Shown: positions 19,269 through 31,558 of the stretch, piece by piece | Layout: each line of letters opens with the position of its first letter | How positions within the stretch are numbered: position 1 is the stretch's first letter | DNA from: RPQJ01 sp963744735 | GTDB lineage: Bacteria; Pseudomonadota; Gammaproteobacteria; Steroidobacterales; Steroidobacteraceae | Direction of reading: 5' to 3' | DNA: 64,000 bases | NCBI GenBank assembly: GCA_963744735.1 | Contig: CAVUVH010000002.1 | Coordinates: forward strand, 313,341-377,340 | Translations under genes and position numbers: made by a program | The notes under the pieces: model-generated | Databases searched by the model: none | The model's input: only the letters and a program-made list of their open reading frames with translations | Told to the model about the DNA's origin: nothing

Positions 19269-20572
19269 TCAGGCACACCCCACCGCGAGCGGCACCGGGA
19301 AGGCGTCGCGGCCGGCGTAGCCGGCCTCGGCCCCGAGCTCGGCCTCGATGCGCAGCAACTGGTTGTACTTGGCGATGCGGTCGGAGCGGCACAGCGATCC
19401 GGTCTTGATCTGCGTCGCGCGCGTGGCCACGGCGATGTCCGCGATCGTGCTGTCCTCGGTCTCGCCCGAGCGATGCGAGACGACGGCGCTGTAGCCGGCA
19501 TCGGCCGCCATGTCGATCGCCGCGAGCGTCTCCGTCAGCGTGCCGATCTGGTTGGGCTTGATCAGGATCGAGTTGGCGATGCCCTTCTGCGATGCCTTCG
19601 CGCAGGATCTTCGTGTTGGTGACGAACAGGTCGTCGCCGACCAGCTGGATGCGCTTGCCCAGCCGTTGCGTGAGCTGCGCCCAGCCGTCCCAGTCCCCCT
19701 CCGCCATGCCGTCCTCGACGGTGATGATCGGGAAGCGGTTGACCAGGTCCTCGAGGTAATCGACGAACTGCCCGGGCGTGAACTCGCGGCCTTCCGACTC
19801 GAGATGGTAGACGCCGTCGCGGAAGAACTCGGAACTGGCGACATCGAGCCCCAGGTACACGTCGCGGCCCGCCTTGTAGCCGGCGCGCTCGACCGCCTCG
19901 AGGATGGTCTCGAGCGCCGCCTCGTTCGACGGCAGGTTGGGCGCGAAACCGCCTTCGTCACCGACCGCCGTGGCGAGCTTGCGCTCGTGCAGCACCTTCT
20001 TCAGCGTGTGGAAGATCTCCGCGCCGTAGCGCAGCGCCTCGCTGAAGTTCGGCGCGCCCACCGGCAGCACCATGAATTCCTGGATGTCGACGCTGTTGTC
20101 GGCGTGCGCGCCGCCGTTGATGATGTTCATCATCGGCACCGGCATGGTCTTGCGGCCCTGCGCCACCCAGGTGACGGAACAGGCTCTGGCGCCTGACGCG
20201 GGCCGCCGCATGCGCGGAGGCGAGCGAGATCGCGAGCAGCGCGTTGGCGCCGAGCCGCGACTTCGTCTCGGTGGCGTCGAGCGCAATCATCTTCGCGTCG
20301 ATGCCGCGCTGGTCCAGCACGTCGTGGCCCAGCAGCGCCTGGCGCAGCTCGCCGTTGGCGTTGCGCACGGCCTGCAGCACGCCCTTGCCGAGGTAGCGCT
20401 GCTTGTCGCCGTCGCGCAGTTCCACGGCCTCGCGGGTGCCGGTGGAGGCGCCCGAGGGCACGGCCGCGCGGCCGAGCACGCCGCCGGCGACGATGACGTC
20501 GGCCTCGACGGTGGGATTGCCGCGCGAGTCCATGATCTCGCGGGCCTGGATGTCGATGATCTGGGTCGTCAT
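19269..20572 (-). CDS. eno: Enolase (frame-broken)
   Basis: Enolase converts 2-phosphoglycerate to phosphoenolpyruvate in glycolysis and is also a degradosome component. Motifs are IIDIQAREIMDSRGNPTVEADV, VPSGASTGTREAVELRDGD, MPVPMMNIINGGAHADNSVDIQEFMVLPVGA, VGDDLFVTNTKIL, SILIKPNQIGTLTET and VVSHRSGETEDSTIADIAV. The three segments lie in three frames because of single-base breaks near 20175 and 19595. The end is PVPLAVGCA. The ATG at 20572 overlaps the kdsA stop, so pyrG-kdsA-eno form one coupled unit. Confidence 0.97.
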
Positions 20573-21398
20573 AGGGTCGATTCCTCGAATGGCCGCCGTT
20601 TCACGGCCACGTCAATTTCCTGCATCACTTCGAGCAGGGCACGCATGCGGTCGAGCGGCCAGGCATTCGGGCCATCCGACAGCGCCTTGGCCGGGTCCGG
20701 GTGGGTTTCCATGAACACGCCGGCAACGCCGGCGGCGATCGCGGCACGGGCGAGCACCGGCACGAACTCGCGCTGGCCACCCGAGGCGCTGCCCTGCCCG
20801 CCCGGCAGCTGCACCGAGTGCGTCGCGTCGAAGACGACCGGCGCGCCCGTATCGCGCATCACGGCCAGCGAACGCATGTCCGAGACCAGGTTGTTGTAGC
20901 CGAAGCTGAAGCCGCGCTCGCACGCCATGACCTGCTGGTTGCCGGTGGAGCGTGCCTTGTCGATCACGTTCTTCATTTCCCACGGCGACAGGAACTGGCC
21001 CTTCTTGATGTTGACGGGCCTGCCCTGGCTCGCGGCGCTGACGATGAAGTTGGTCTGGCGGCAGAGGAATGCCGGCGTCTGCAGCACGTCGACGACCGCG
21101 GCGACCTCGGCCATGGGCGTGTCCTCGTGCACGTCCGTGAGGACCGGCAGGCCGAGCTGGCGCTTGACCTCGGACAGGATGCGCAGGCCTTCCTCGATAC
21201 CCGGGCCGCGGAAGCTCGACTTGGACGAGCGGTTCGCCTTGTCGTAGCTCGCCTTGAAGATGTAGGGAATGCCGAGAGACGAGGTGATCTCCTGCATCTG
21301 CCCGGCGATGTCGAGCACCAGGCCCTCGCCTTCGACGACGCACGGCCCGGCGATCAGGAAGAACGGCCGGTCGAGCCCGACCTCGAAGCCGCAGAGCT

Positions 21399-21402
<4 letters not shown>
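20569..21402 (-). CDS. kdsA: 3-deoxy-8-phosphooctulonate (KDO-8-P) synthase
   Basis: The gene is intact, about 277 residues. The enzyme condenses phosphoenolpyruvate with arabinose 5-phosphate to make KDO 8-phosphate for the LPS inner core, so its neighbour enolase makes its substrate. MKLCGFEVGLDRPFFLIAGPCVVEGEG, FKASYDKANRSSKSSFRGPG, LTDVHEDTPMAEVAAVVDVLQTPAFLCRQTN and VIDKARSTGNQQVMACERG are characteristic. The ATG at 21402 overlaps the pyrG stop by ATGA. Confidence 0.97.
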
Positions 21403-23048
<1,646 letters not shown>

Positions 23049-23086
23049 TGGAGTCCCCGTCGCATGGAGCGCGACGGGAGGGCAGT

Positions 23087-24498
23087 CTAGCCGATCAGGG
23101 GGTCGGCTGGCCACTCGCCGGCGAGCGCGTCGGCGGCGGTCACCGCGCCGCGCCCGTGCCAGACGATGCGCCAGGACGGTTCGCCGGGCGCGGCCGCGAA
23201 TTCAGCCGCCACGCCGAGGTCCGCGACTGCCAGCAGCTGTCCGTTCGCACAAAAGAAGGGCAAGGCATCGCGTCGCCACGGCAGGACATCGTGCTCCTGC
23301 AGCCACTTGCGCAATGGCCGGCGGTGTGAACCGCCGGCCGGCCGGAACCCGCTGCCTGGCGTGCGCGGCACCACGTCGAACGCCGCTGGCAGTCGCGCGC
23401 GGCTCAATCCACGGCCGCAGTCCGCCACCAGCTCGAGCGAGGACTCCGCCGACCATGCCAGGCGGCCGGCACCGTCCCAGCGCGCGGCGGCCGCCGGCGC
23501 AACCGCCGCGGTTCCAGCGTGCAGATGGCCGCGATAGCGACGCACGACGGCGCCCGGCCAGCGGCTCTCGGGATTGCGGTCCGCGGCGGCGTGCTGCATG
23601 TCGTGCAGCAGCGCGGCCAGCGTGCGCGCCGGCGGCGGCGGCAAGCCGAGGCCCGCGAGCCAGGCCCGCAGCACGGCCCGCTGCCGCGGCCCGTCCAGTG
23701 ACTGCAACGCGCTGCAGGTCGAGCGCACTGCCCCGCAGCACCGCCGGCAGGTCCCGGGCGACGGTCGCCGCCTCGACGGCGAGCGCATCGCGGGCAAACT
23801 CCGCCACCCGCCCGGCCGTGCGGGCTGACGCCAGGCCAGCGTCGCCGCAGCAGGGGCAGCACCGCCAGCCGCAGGTAGTTGCGGTCGAAGCGCAGGTCCT
23901 GGTTGGACGGATCTTCGAGCCATTGCAGCCCCTGCGCCGTCGCCCAGCCGGCCAGGTCGTCGCGCGTGAACTCGAGCAACGGTCGCGCGTGCCAGGTATC
24001 GCCGGCAAACGGACCCAGCGGCGCCATGCCGGCGACGGCCCGCAGCCCGCCGCCACGCAGCCATTGCAGCAGGATCGTCTCGAGCTGGTCATCGGCATGG
24101 TGCGCGGTGAGCAGGATTTCGCCCGGCTGCAGCCGTGCGGCGAGCGCGGCGTAGCGCGCCTCGCGCGCGGCAGCCTCGGGGCTTGCGCCGCGCCGGCACG
24201 GGATCGTGACGCGCACGGATTCGAGCGGCACCGACCAGGCCGCGGCCAGCGCGGCGCAGGCCGCGCCCCAGCGTGCCGAGTCCGCGTGCAACCCGTGGTC
24301 GACGTGCAGCGCCCGCAGCCGGGCGTGCAACGAGCCCGCACGCTGCAACTGGGCCAGCGCCACCAGCAGCACGGTGGAGTCGAGGCCGCCGCTCAACGCG
24401 ATGCAGAGACGTGGCGGGGTGGCCGCGGCAGGCAGGGCGTCGAACAGCGCGTCGCACTGGCTGGCAAGTCGCGGCAGCGAGAAGCTCACCTGCGGCAT
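23087..24498 (-). CDS. tilS: tRNA(Ile)-lysidine synthase TilS (frame-broken)
   Basis: TilS converts C34 of the AUA-reading tRNA-Ile to lysidine. The PP-loop is RLCIALSGGLDSTVLLVALAQLQ, with HVDHGLHADSARWGAAC, REARYAALAARLQPGEILLTAHHADDQLETILLQWLRG and WLEDPSNQDLRFDRNYLRLAVLPLLRRRWP as family signatures. The C-terminal third (HRRPLRKWLQEHDVLPWRRDALPFFCANGQLLAVADLGV) is in another frame after breaks near 23830 and 23720. The length of about 470 residues is normal. It sits between accA and pyrG. Confidence 0.94.
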
Positions 24499-24520
24499 CC
24501 CGGCAGGCGGGTGGGCGCGG

Positions 24521-25483
24521 TCAGTTGGCCGCGCGATAGACGCCCTGACCGCGCAGGCGCTGGTAGCGTTGCGCGAGCAGCGTGTCTTCGGGCAGTTGCG
24601 CGACCTCGTCGAGGTGCCGCAGCAACGCCGTCTTGAGCGAGTCGGCCATGGCCTGCGGATCACGGTGCGCGCCACCGAGCGGCTCGCGCAGGATCTCGTC
24701 GACGAGGCCGAACTTGTCGAGCCGGTCGGCCGTGATGCCCATCGCCTCGGCCGCCAGTTCCTTCTTGTCCGCGCTCTTCCACAGGATCGACGCGCAACCC
24801 TCGGGGGAGATGACGGAGTACACCGCGTACTGCAGCATGAGCAGGCGGTCGCAGACACCGATGGCCAGCGCGCCGCCCGATCCGCCCTCGCCGATCACGG
24901 CCGTGATCACCGGCACGCGCAGCGTCGACATCTCGAACAGGTTGCGGGCAATCGCCTCGCTCTGGTTGCGCTCCTCGGAGCCGACGCCCGGGTAGGCGCC
25001 CGGCGTGTCGATCAGCGTCACGATCGGCAGGCGGAATCGCTCGGCCAGCCGCATCAGCCGCAGCGCCTTGCGGTAGCCCTCGGGCTTCGGCATGCCGTAG
25101 TTGCGCCGGACGCGTTCCTTGGTGTCGCGTCCCTTCTGGTGGCCGATCAGCATCACCGGCCGGCCCGCCAGCCGCGCCGGCCCGCCGACGATCGCCAGGT
25201 CGTCCGCGTACATGCGGTCGCCGTGCAGTTCCTGGAATTCGTCGAACACCGATACCGCATAGTCGAGCGTGTACGGTCGCTGCGGATGACGGGCGAGCTG
25301 CGCGACCTGCCAGGGCGTCAGGTTGGCGAAGATGCTGGTCGTCAGCGAGCGGCTCTTGGCGCGCAGGCGCGCGATCTCTTCACCGATGTTGACTTCCGCG
25401 TCGGACGAGACGAACCGCAGCTCGTCGATCTTTGCTTCGAGCTCGGCGATAGGCTGCTCGAATTCCAGGAAACTCAATGGCAT
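24521..25483 (-). CDS. accA: Acetyl-CoA carboxylase carboxyltransferase subunit alpha
   Basis: The gene is intact, 320 residues, and encodes the alpha half of the carboxyltransferase that makes malonyl-CoA for fatty-acid synthesis. MPLSFLEFEQPIAELEAKIDELR, RHPQRPYTLDYAVSVFDEFQELHGDR, RPVMLIGHQKGRDTKERVRRNYGMPKPEGYRKALRLM and ITAVIGEGGSGGALAIGVCDRLLMLQYAVYSVISPEGCASILWK are all invariant AccA stretches. In many gammaproteobacteria accA follows dnaE directly; here a TerB-like gene lies between them. Confidence 0.98.
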   Translation of the reverse strand: MPLSFLEFEQPIAELEAKIDELRFVSSDAEVNIGEEIARLRAKSRSLTTSIFANLTPWQVAQLARHPQRPYTLDYAVSVFDEFQELHGDRMYADDLAIVGGPARLAGRPVMLIGHQKGRDTKERVRRNYGMPKPEGYRKALRLMRLAERFRLPIVTLIDTPGAYPGVGSEERNQSEAIARNLFEMSTLRVPVITAVIGEGGSGGALAIGVCDRLLMLQYAVYSVISPEGCASILWKSADKKELAAEAMGITADRLDKFGLVDEILREPLGGAHRDPQAMADSLKTALLRHLDEVAQLPEDTLLAQRYQRLRGQGVYRAAN

Positions 25484-25535
25484 AGGAGCCGAAGGATGCC
25501 CCAGCAGGGTCGCCCGCGCAAATCAGCCGCGACCG

Positions 25536-25998
25536 TCAGGGCTTGAGCGCGGCACGCCACTGGCGCGAGTTGCGGATGTCGAGCGCGCCCGGCGATCGTC
25601 TTCAGTGCCGCGGTCTCGGATTCGGTGCGCGGCTTGCGCAGGCCGAGCAGCCCGCCGGCCGCATCGGCGACATCCTGGCACCAGGCCAGCATCAGCTGTT
25701 CGTCGTCGGCGCCGAACTCGTCCGCGAGCTTGCTGTCGCTCCGCGCCAGCTCGTTCAGTGCCTTGAGGTCGGTCTTGAGCTGCTGCTGGGTGGGCGGGAC
25801 GCTCAGCCAGCGCTCGAGGCTCGCCTCGCCGCCATGGTCGAGCAGGCCGCGCTCCCTGGCGATGCCCAGGATCACGTTGCGTTCGGCCGCCTGCACCTTG
25901 CCGTCGGCCCAGGCGACGTAGACCAGGGGCAGCAGCGACACCACGCGATACGCCTCGCGCGGCACTTTCAGTTCCTTGAGCCAGCCTTCGATGTCCAC
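25536..25998 (-). CDS. TerB-like domain protein (one frame break)
   Basis: A small cytoplasmic all-helical protein. MDIEGWLKELKVPREAYRVVSLLPLVYVAWADGKVQAAERNVILGIARERGL has the TerB (tellurite-resistance B-like) pattern DGxxxxAER...I..iA...GL. The middle continues LERWLSVPPTQQQLKTDLKALNELARSD. One extra G near 25583 shifts the end; deleting it gives ALKTIAGALDIRNSRQWRAALKP. About 153 residues. No ter operon is nearby and tellurite resistance should not be inferred; the role is unknown. It is inserted between accA and dnaE on the same strand. Confidence 0.75.
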
Positions 25999-26075
25999 GC
26001 CCGCTCCCGCCGGTTGTTGTTGTTGCGGGCAGCATTGTTACACGCTGGCCGGGACTGGCCGCAAGCCGGGCGACG

Positions 26076-29000
26076 TCAGGTGTCGCGCGGCGCGTAGTAC
26101 AGCTCGATTCCCTCGCGGCCGACGAGCGTGCCCAGGCGTTCTATCAGCTCGCGCGACGGCCGCACCCGCCACTGCTCGCCGAACTGCAGGATGGCGGCGG
26201 CCTCCCCGGTCGCGTAGCGGACCGCCACGGCGCACCGTCCGCCCTGGCTCGGCCGCAGCGCCTGCTCCAGCAGCGCAAGGAACCGGCTGCCGTCACCGTT
26301 GCGCGCGCGCGCCGGCCAGCGCAGCACGAGATTGCGGGCGTACTGCTCGCGCGCCTGGTCGACGTCCAGGATCTTCTTCGCGGTCAGCCGCCAGTCGTCG
26401 ATGAAATCGTCCCAGCGCAGGCCGCCCTCGACCACGAGGATGGCGTCCTTCGAGACGACGGCGCGGTACTGCTGGTAGACGTCCTCGAACATGGTCACCT
26501 CGAGCCGGCCGCTGCGGTCGTCGAGGATGAAGCTGGTGCGCCCGGCGCGCTTGCGGATCTCGAGCACCAGGCCGGCGACGGTGACGCTGCGTCCGGGACC
26601 GCGCCAGGCATTGCCCTTGTCCTCGCTGCCGGCGCCGACGGGCCGCGCGCCACCAACGTCGGCGATGCGGCCGCTGGTGATCGGCCGCAGTTCGCGCTCG
26701 TACTCGGCGATGGGGTGGCCGGTCAGGTACAGGCCGAGCGTCTCGCGCTCGCCGGTCAGGCGCACCGCCTCGCTCCACTCCGGCAGCGCCTCCTGCGGTT
26801 CGGGCACCTGCGCCGCCAGGCGCTGCCGCCACCCGCGCTCGCGCCGCGCCCTCACCCGCGCTGCGCGCGACCTCTCCCGCTGGCGTGGGAGAGGTGTAGG
26901 AGGTCAAGCCGAAGAGGTCGGTCTGCCCGGCTTCCTTCGCGCGGGTGGACTGGTCCGCCGCCTGCATTGCCGCCGGCAGCTGGTGCATCAGCGTCGAGCG
27001 GTGCCGCATGCCGCCCATCGAGTCGGTGGCGCCGGCGCGGATCAGGGCCTCGAGCACCCGCCGGTTGACCTTGTTGAGGTCGAGCCTGCGGCACAGGTCG
27101 CGCAGGTCGCGGAAGGCGCCGCTGGTCTCGCGCTCGTGCAGCATGTTCTCGACCGCCGCCTGGCCGACGCCCTTGATCGCGCCGAGCCCGTAGCGGATCG
27201 CCCGCGGCCCCGACACCGTGAACATGTACTGCGAGGCGTTGATGTCCGGCGGCTCGACCTTGAGCCCCATCCGGTTGCACTCGTCGATCAGCGTCACGAC
27301 CTTGTCGGTCTTGTCCATGTCGGACGACAGCACCGCGGCCATGAACGCCGCCGGGTAATGCGTCTTGAGCCACGCGGTCTGGTACGACAGCACCGCGTAA
27401 GCCGCGGAGTGCGACTTGTTGAAGCCGTAGCCCGCGAACTTCTCCATCAGGTCGAAGATGTGCGCCGCGGTCTGCGGGACCACGCCGCGCGCCACGGCGC
27501 CGTCGACGAAGATCGAGCGCTGCTGCGCCATCTCCTCGGCCTTCTTCTTGCCCATCGCGCGGCGCAGCAGGTCGGCGCCGCCGAGGGTGTAGCCCGCCAG
27601 CACCTGCGCGATCTGCATCACCTGCTCCTGGTACAGGATGACGCCGTAGGTCGGGTACAGCACCGGCTTCAGGTCCGGATGCAGGTAGTCGATGCCGCCG
27701 CCGATGCGGCCGTGCTTGCGGTCGATGAAGTCGTCGACCATGCCGGACTGCAGCGGGCCCGGGCGGAACAGCGCCACCAGCGCGACGATGTCCTCGAAGT
27801 TGTCGGGTTGCAGCCGCTTGATCAGGTCCTTCATGCCGCGCGATTCCAGCTGGAACACCGCCGTCGTCTCGCAGCGCTTCAGCAGCGCGTAGGTGGCCGC
27901 GTCGTCCATCGGCATCGTCGCGAGATCGAGCGCGGGCTCGCCGGCCGCGGCGCGCGCGGCGTTGATCGTGCGCACCGCCCAGTCGATGATCGTGAGCGTG
28001 CGCAGGCCGAGGAAGTCGAACTTGACCAGGCCCGCGGCCTCGACGTCGTCCTTGTCGAACTGGGTGACGACGGTGGCGCTGCCGGCTTCGCAGTAGAGCG
28101 GCGCGAAGTCCGTGAGCACCGAGGGCGCGATGACCACGCCGCCGGCGTGGGTGCCGGCGTTGCGCACCAGCCCCTCGAGCGAACGCGCCATGTCGATCAG
28201 CTGGCGCACGTCGTCTTCGTTGCGGTAGCGCTTGCGGAGTTCCTCCTCCTTGTCGAGGGCGTCGTCGAGCGTGATGCCGAGCTCGAACGGGATCAGCTTG
28301 GCGATGCTGTCGGCGAAGCCGTAGCTCAGCCCCTGCACGCGCGCCACGTCGCGGACCACGGCCTTCGCCGCCATCGTGCCGTAGGTGATGATCTGCGAGA
28401 CGCGCTCGCGCCCGTAGCGCTCGGCGACGTAGTCGATGACGCGGTCGCGGCCTTCCATGCAGAAGTCGACGTCGAAATCCGGCATCGACACGCGCTCGGG
28501 ATTGAGGAAGCGCTCGAACAGCAGGTCGTAGCGCAGCGGATCGAGGTCGGTGATGCCGAGCGAGTACGCCACCAGCGAACCCGCGCCCGAACCGCGGCCC
28601 GGCCCCACCGGCACGCCGTTGTCGCGCGCCCAGCGGATGAAGTCGGCGACGATCAGGAAGTACCCGGCGAAACCCATCTGGCAGATCACGTCGAGTTCGC
28701 TCGCCAGGCGCCGGTCGTACTCGTCGCGGGCGATCGGCGCGCCCGGCGCCACGGCCAGCACCGGCCAGCGCTGTTCGAGCCCGCGGCGGGCCTCCTCGCG
28801 CAGGTGCAGGTCGGTCGTCTGGCCCGCCGGCACGGGATACGCCGGCAGCGATGGCTTGCCGAGCCTGATCTCGAGATTCAGCCGCCGCGCGAGTTCGACC
28901 GAGTTCTCGAGCGCCTCGGGCATGTCGGCGAAGAGCTGCGACATCTCCTCGGGCGAGCGCAGGTACTGCTCCTCGCTGTAGCGGCGCGGCCGCGCGGGGT

Positions 29001-29715
29001 CGGCGATCAGCGCACCCTCGTGGATGCAGACGCGCGCCTCGTGCGCCTCGAAGTCCGCCGGCTGCAGGAAGCGCACGTCGTTGGTGGCGACCACCGGCAC
29101 GCCGTGACTCACGGCCAGTTGCAGCGAACCGGTGATGCAGTCTTCCTCGCCCGGCCGCCCGGTGCGCTGCAGCTCCAGGTAGTAGCGGTCGCCGAACAGT
29201 GCCAGCCATTGCTCGAGGGCCGCGCGTGCCTCGGGCTCGCGCTGCGCGACCAGGGCACGGCCGACGTCGCCCTCGCGCGCGCCGGAGAGCGCGACCAGGC
29301 CCTGGGTCGAGTCGGCATCGAGCCACGAGCGATGCAGCGTGGGACCGTGGCGGCCCTGCCCTTCCAGGTAACTGCGCGTCACCAGGCGGGTCAGGTTCAG
29401 GTAGCCGCGGTTGTCCTGGCACAGCAGCACCAGGCGCGAGGGTTCGTCCTTGTCGCCGTCGCCGCGCACCAGCGCATCGACGCCGATCAGCGGCTTGACC
29501 CCCTTCGACTGGGCCGTCTTGTAGAACTTCACCAGCGCGAACAGGTTGGCCTGGTCGGTCAGCGCCACGGCCGGCATGCCGAGCCGAACGGTCGCATCGA
29601 TCAGCCCTTCGCGCCGCCGCTTGCCGTCGTCGTGCTGCTCGCTCTCGATGCGGACGACGCCGTCGACGAGCGAATACTCGGTGTGGAGGTGCAGGTGGAC
29701 GAAACGGGCGGCCAT
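26076..29715 (-). CDS. dnaE: DNA polymerase III subunit alpha (one frame break, REP insertion)
   Basis: This is the replicative polymerase. The PHP domain starts FVHLHLHTEYSLVDGVVRI; the catalytic aspartates are in RVSMPDFDVDFCMEGRDRVIDYV; PVGPGRGSGAGSLVAYSLGITDLDPL and GYGFNKSHSAAYAVLSYQTAWLKTHYPAAFMAAVLSSD follow; the helix-hairpin-helix region is GLGAIKGVGQAAVENML. The C-terminal OB domain (VTVAGLVLEIRKRAGRTSFILDDRSGRLEVTMFEDVYQQY) is in another frame after a break near 26850. Just before that break a REP-like repeat is part of the reading frame (GLTSYTSPTPAGEVARSAGEG). The total of about 1210 residues exceeds the E. coli 1160, partly because of the insert. Confidence 0.97.
26849..26895 (-). 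repeat. REP-like element inside the dnaE coding sequence
   Basis: The minus strand carries CCTCTCCCACGCC, then GCGGGAGAGGTCGCG and CAGCGCGGGTGAGGG, the same two-hairpin element found between genes elsewhere in the window. Here it lies between the DnaE linker sequence QTDLFGL and the OB-fold domain, is translated in frame as roughly TSPTPAGEVARSAGEG, and is followed at once by a frame break. The site is a surface linker in this family, so an insert could be tolerated. Confidence 0.75.
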
Positions 29716-29733
29716 TGGCGGCGGGCGCAGGTC

Positions 29734-30351
29734 TCAGCGGGGAAGGCTGGATTGTACCGGCGCATAGCTGCGCCGGTGCACCGGGGAAGGCCCCAATCGA
29801 CGCAGCGCAGCGAGGTGCTCGGCCGTGCCGTACCCCTTGTGCCGGGCAAAGCCATAGCCCGGGTAGCGGCTGTCCAGCTCGCGCATGTACTGGTCACGCG
29901 CCACTTTGGCGACGATCGACGCCGCTCCCACGCAAGTCACGCTCGCATCGGCCGCAACGAGCGCCTCGATGCTGCAATCGAACGGCAGCCCGGCAAGGCT
30001 CGGGCAGCGGTCGCCGTCGACGATGACGTGCGCGGGCGCCGTGCGCAGCCCGAGCAGGGCGCGGCGCATCGCCAGCAGCGTCGCCTGCAGGATGTTGAGC
30101 GCGTCGATTTCGCAGGGATCGGCGCAGCCGATGCCCCAGGCCACGCTGCGTTCGCGGATGCGCAGCGCCAGCGCCTCGCGCACCTCGGGCGTCAGCTGCT
30201 TGGAATCGGCGATGCCGCGGATGGGTCGCCGCCGATCGAGGATCACCGCCGCCGCGACCACCGGGCCGGCCAGCGGCCCGCGGCCCGCCTCGTCCACCCC
30301 GGCCACGAGCCCGGGTCGCCGCAGGTCGAATCCGGCCTGGCCGCCGGTCAT
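29734..30351 (-). CDS. rnhB: Ribonuclease HII
   Basis: The gene is intact, 205 residues. RNase HII removes ribonucleotides from DNA and RNA primers. LVAGVDEAGRGPLAGPVVAAAVIL carries the DE metal ligands, IADSKQLTPEVREAL the next motif, VDGDRCPSL and GAASIVAKVARDQYMRELDSRYPGYGFARHKGYGTAEHLAAL the remaining catalytic and binding residues. The ATG at 30351 overlaps the lpxB stop by ATGA. The lpxB-rnhB-dnaE order is conserved in gammaproteobacteria. Confidence 0.97.
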   Translation of the reverse strand: MTGGQAGFDLRRPGLVAGVDEAGRGPLAGPVVAAAVILDRRRPIRGIADSKQLTPEVREALALRIRERSVAWGIGCADPCEIDALNILQATLLAMRRALLGLRTAPAHVIVDGDRCPSLAGLPFDCSIEALVAADASVTCVGAASIVAKVARDQYMRELDSRYPGYGFARHKGYGTAEHLAALRRLGPSPVHRRSYAPVQSSLPR

Positions 30352-31515
30352 CGGCCGCCGGACCGGCGCGCGCGCAACTCCAGGATGGCGTCGGCCGCGC
30401 GGGCGCTGGCGTCGCGGCGCAGGGCGTGATGGATGTCGGTGAAGGTCGCGACCAGCTCGGCGCGGTCGGGGCGCTCGAGTTGCGCCAGCAGCGCGGGGCC
30501 GAGCACCTCGGGCCGGACCTCCTCCTGCAGGTACTCCGGCACGACCTGGCGACCCGCGAGCAGGTTCGGATGGGCGAAGAACTCCGCCTTCACCAGCTTC
30601 AACTCGCGCATCAGCCACGCGGTCAGCGGCGCGACGCGATAGGCCACGACCATGGGCCGCTTGATCAGCGCCGTCTCGAGCGTCGCCGTGCCCGATGCCA
30701 CCAGCACCGCGTCCGCCGCGGCCAGCGCCTCCTGCGCGCGGCCGTCGATCAGGGTGACCGGCACGCCGGGCGCGTGCAGCGCGAGACTGGCATGAAGCCC
30801 GCGCGCGCGGCCGCATTGGCCATCGGCGCGACGAACTGCAGGTCGGGACGACGCGCGTGCAGCCAGGCGACCGTGGCCGCGAACGGCGCGCCGAGCCTGT
30901 CGATCTCGCCGCGCCGGCTGCCCGGCAGCACGGCGATCGTCGGTGCCGCGGCGTCGAGGCCCAGCGCGGCGCGCGCCGGCCCGGACGGCGAGTCGAGCGG
31001 GATGCGATCGGCCAGCGGGTGGCCGACGAACACCGCGCGCACGGCGTGCTGGTCGTAGAAGCGGCTCTCGAACGGCAGCACGCAGAGCACCAGGTCGACG
31101 GAACGGCCGATGGTCCGGACCCGGCCCTGGCGCCACGCCCAGACCTGCGGGCTGACGTACTGCACCGTGGGGATGCCGCGCGCCTTCAGCTGGCCCGCGA
31201 CACGCAGGTTGAACTCGGGCGAATCGATGCCGACGAACACGTCGGGGCGCGCCGCCAGCAGGCGCGCCACCAGGTCGCGCCGCAGCCGCAGCAGCCGCGG
31301 CAGGTGGCGCAGGATCTCGGCCAGGCCCATCACGGCGAGTTCGTCGGCATCGACCCAGGGTTCGCAGCCGGCCGCGACCATGCGTGGGCCGGCCACGCCG
31401 AACGCGCGCAGGCCGGGCTCGCGCGCGTGCAATGCGTCCAGCAGGGCGCCGCCGAGGTTGTCGCCGGAGGCCTCGCCGGCAACGAGAGCAATACCCGCTC
31501 CCGGCCTGCGGCCAC
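30348..31515 (-). CDS. lpxB: Lipid-A-disaccharide synthase LpxB (frame-broken, start obscured by REP)
   Basis: LpxB joins UDP-diacylglucosamine and lipid X to form the lipid A disaccharide. IALVAGEASGDNLGGALLDALHAREPGLRAFGVAGPRM is the diagnostic N-terminus, followed by FVGIDSPEFNLRVAGQLKARGIPTVQYVSPQVWAWRQGR and HPLADRIPL, VLPGSRRGEIDRL; then, after a break near 30795, ADAVLVASGTATLETALIKRPMVVAYR and HPNLLAGRQVVPEYLQEEVRPE. In the frame of IALVAGE no start codon exists before an upstream TAG. A GTG at 31515 in another frame, within a REP element, would fit after a correction near 31495. Confidence 0.9.
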
Positions 31516-31540
31516 CCTCTCCCGCTGGCGCGGGAGAGGG
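31494..31540 (-). repeat. REP-like element across the lpxB 5' end
   Basis: CCCTCTCCCGC pairs with GCGGGAGAGGG around GCCA on the minus strand, followed by a second small hairpin GGCC-GCA-GGCC and GGGAGCGGG, a diverged form of the GGGTGAGGG tail seen in the other copies. It fills the space between the lpxA stop (31559) and the first recognisable LpxB residues, so it overlaps the translation start region of lpxB. Confidence 0.75.
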
Positions 31541-31558
31541 CGCAGAGCACTATCTCGG

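Noticed and set aside
26491..30429. Plus-strand open frame of 1312 codons opposite dnaE, rnhB and the lpxB end
   Set aside because: It is the antisense shadow of conserved minus-strand genes; the composition is Arg/His/Val/Gln-rich with no family motif, as expected for the reverse of high-GC coding DNA.
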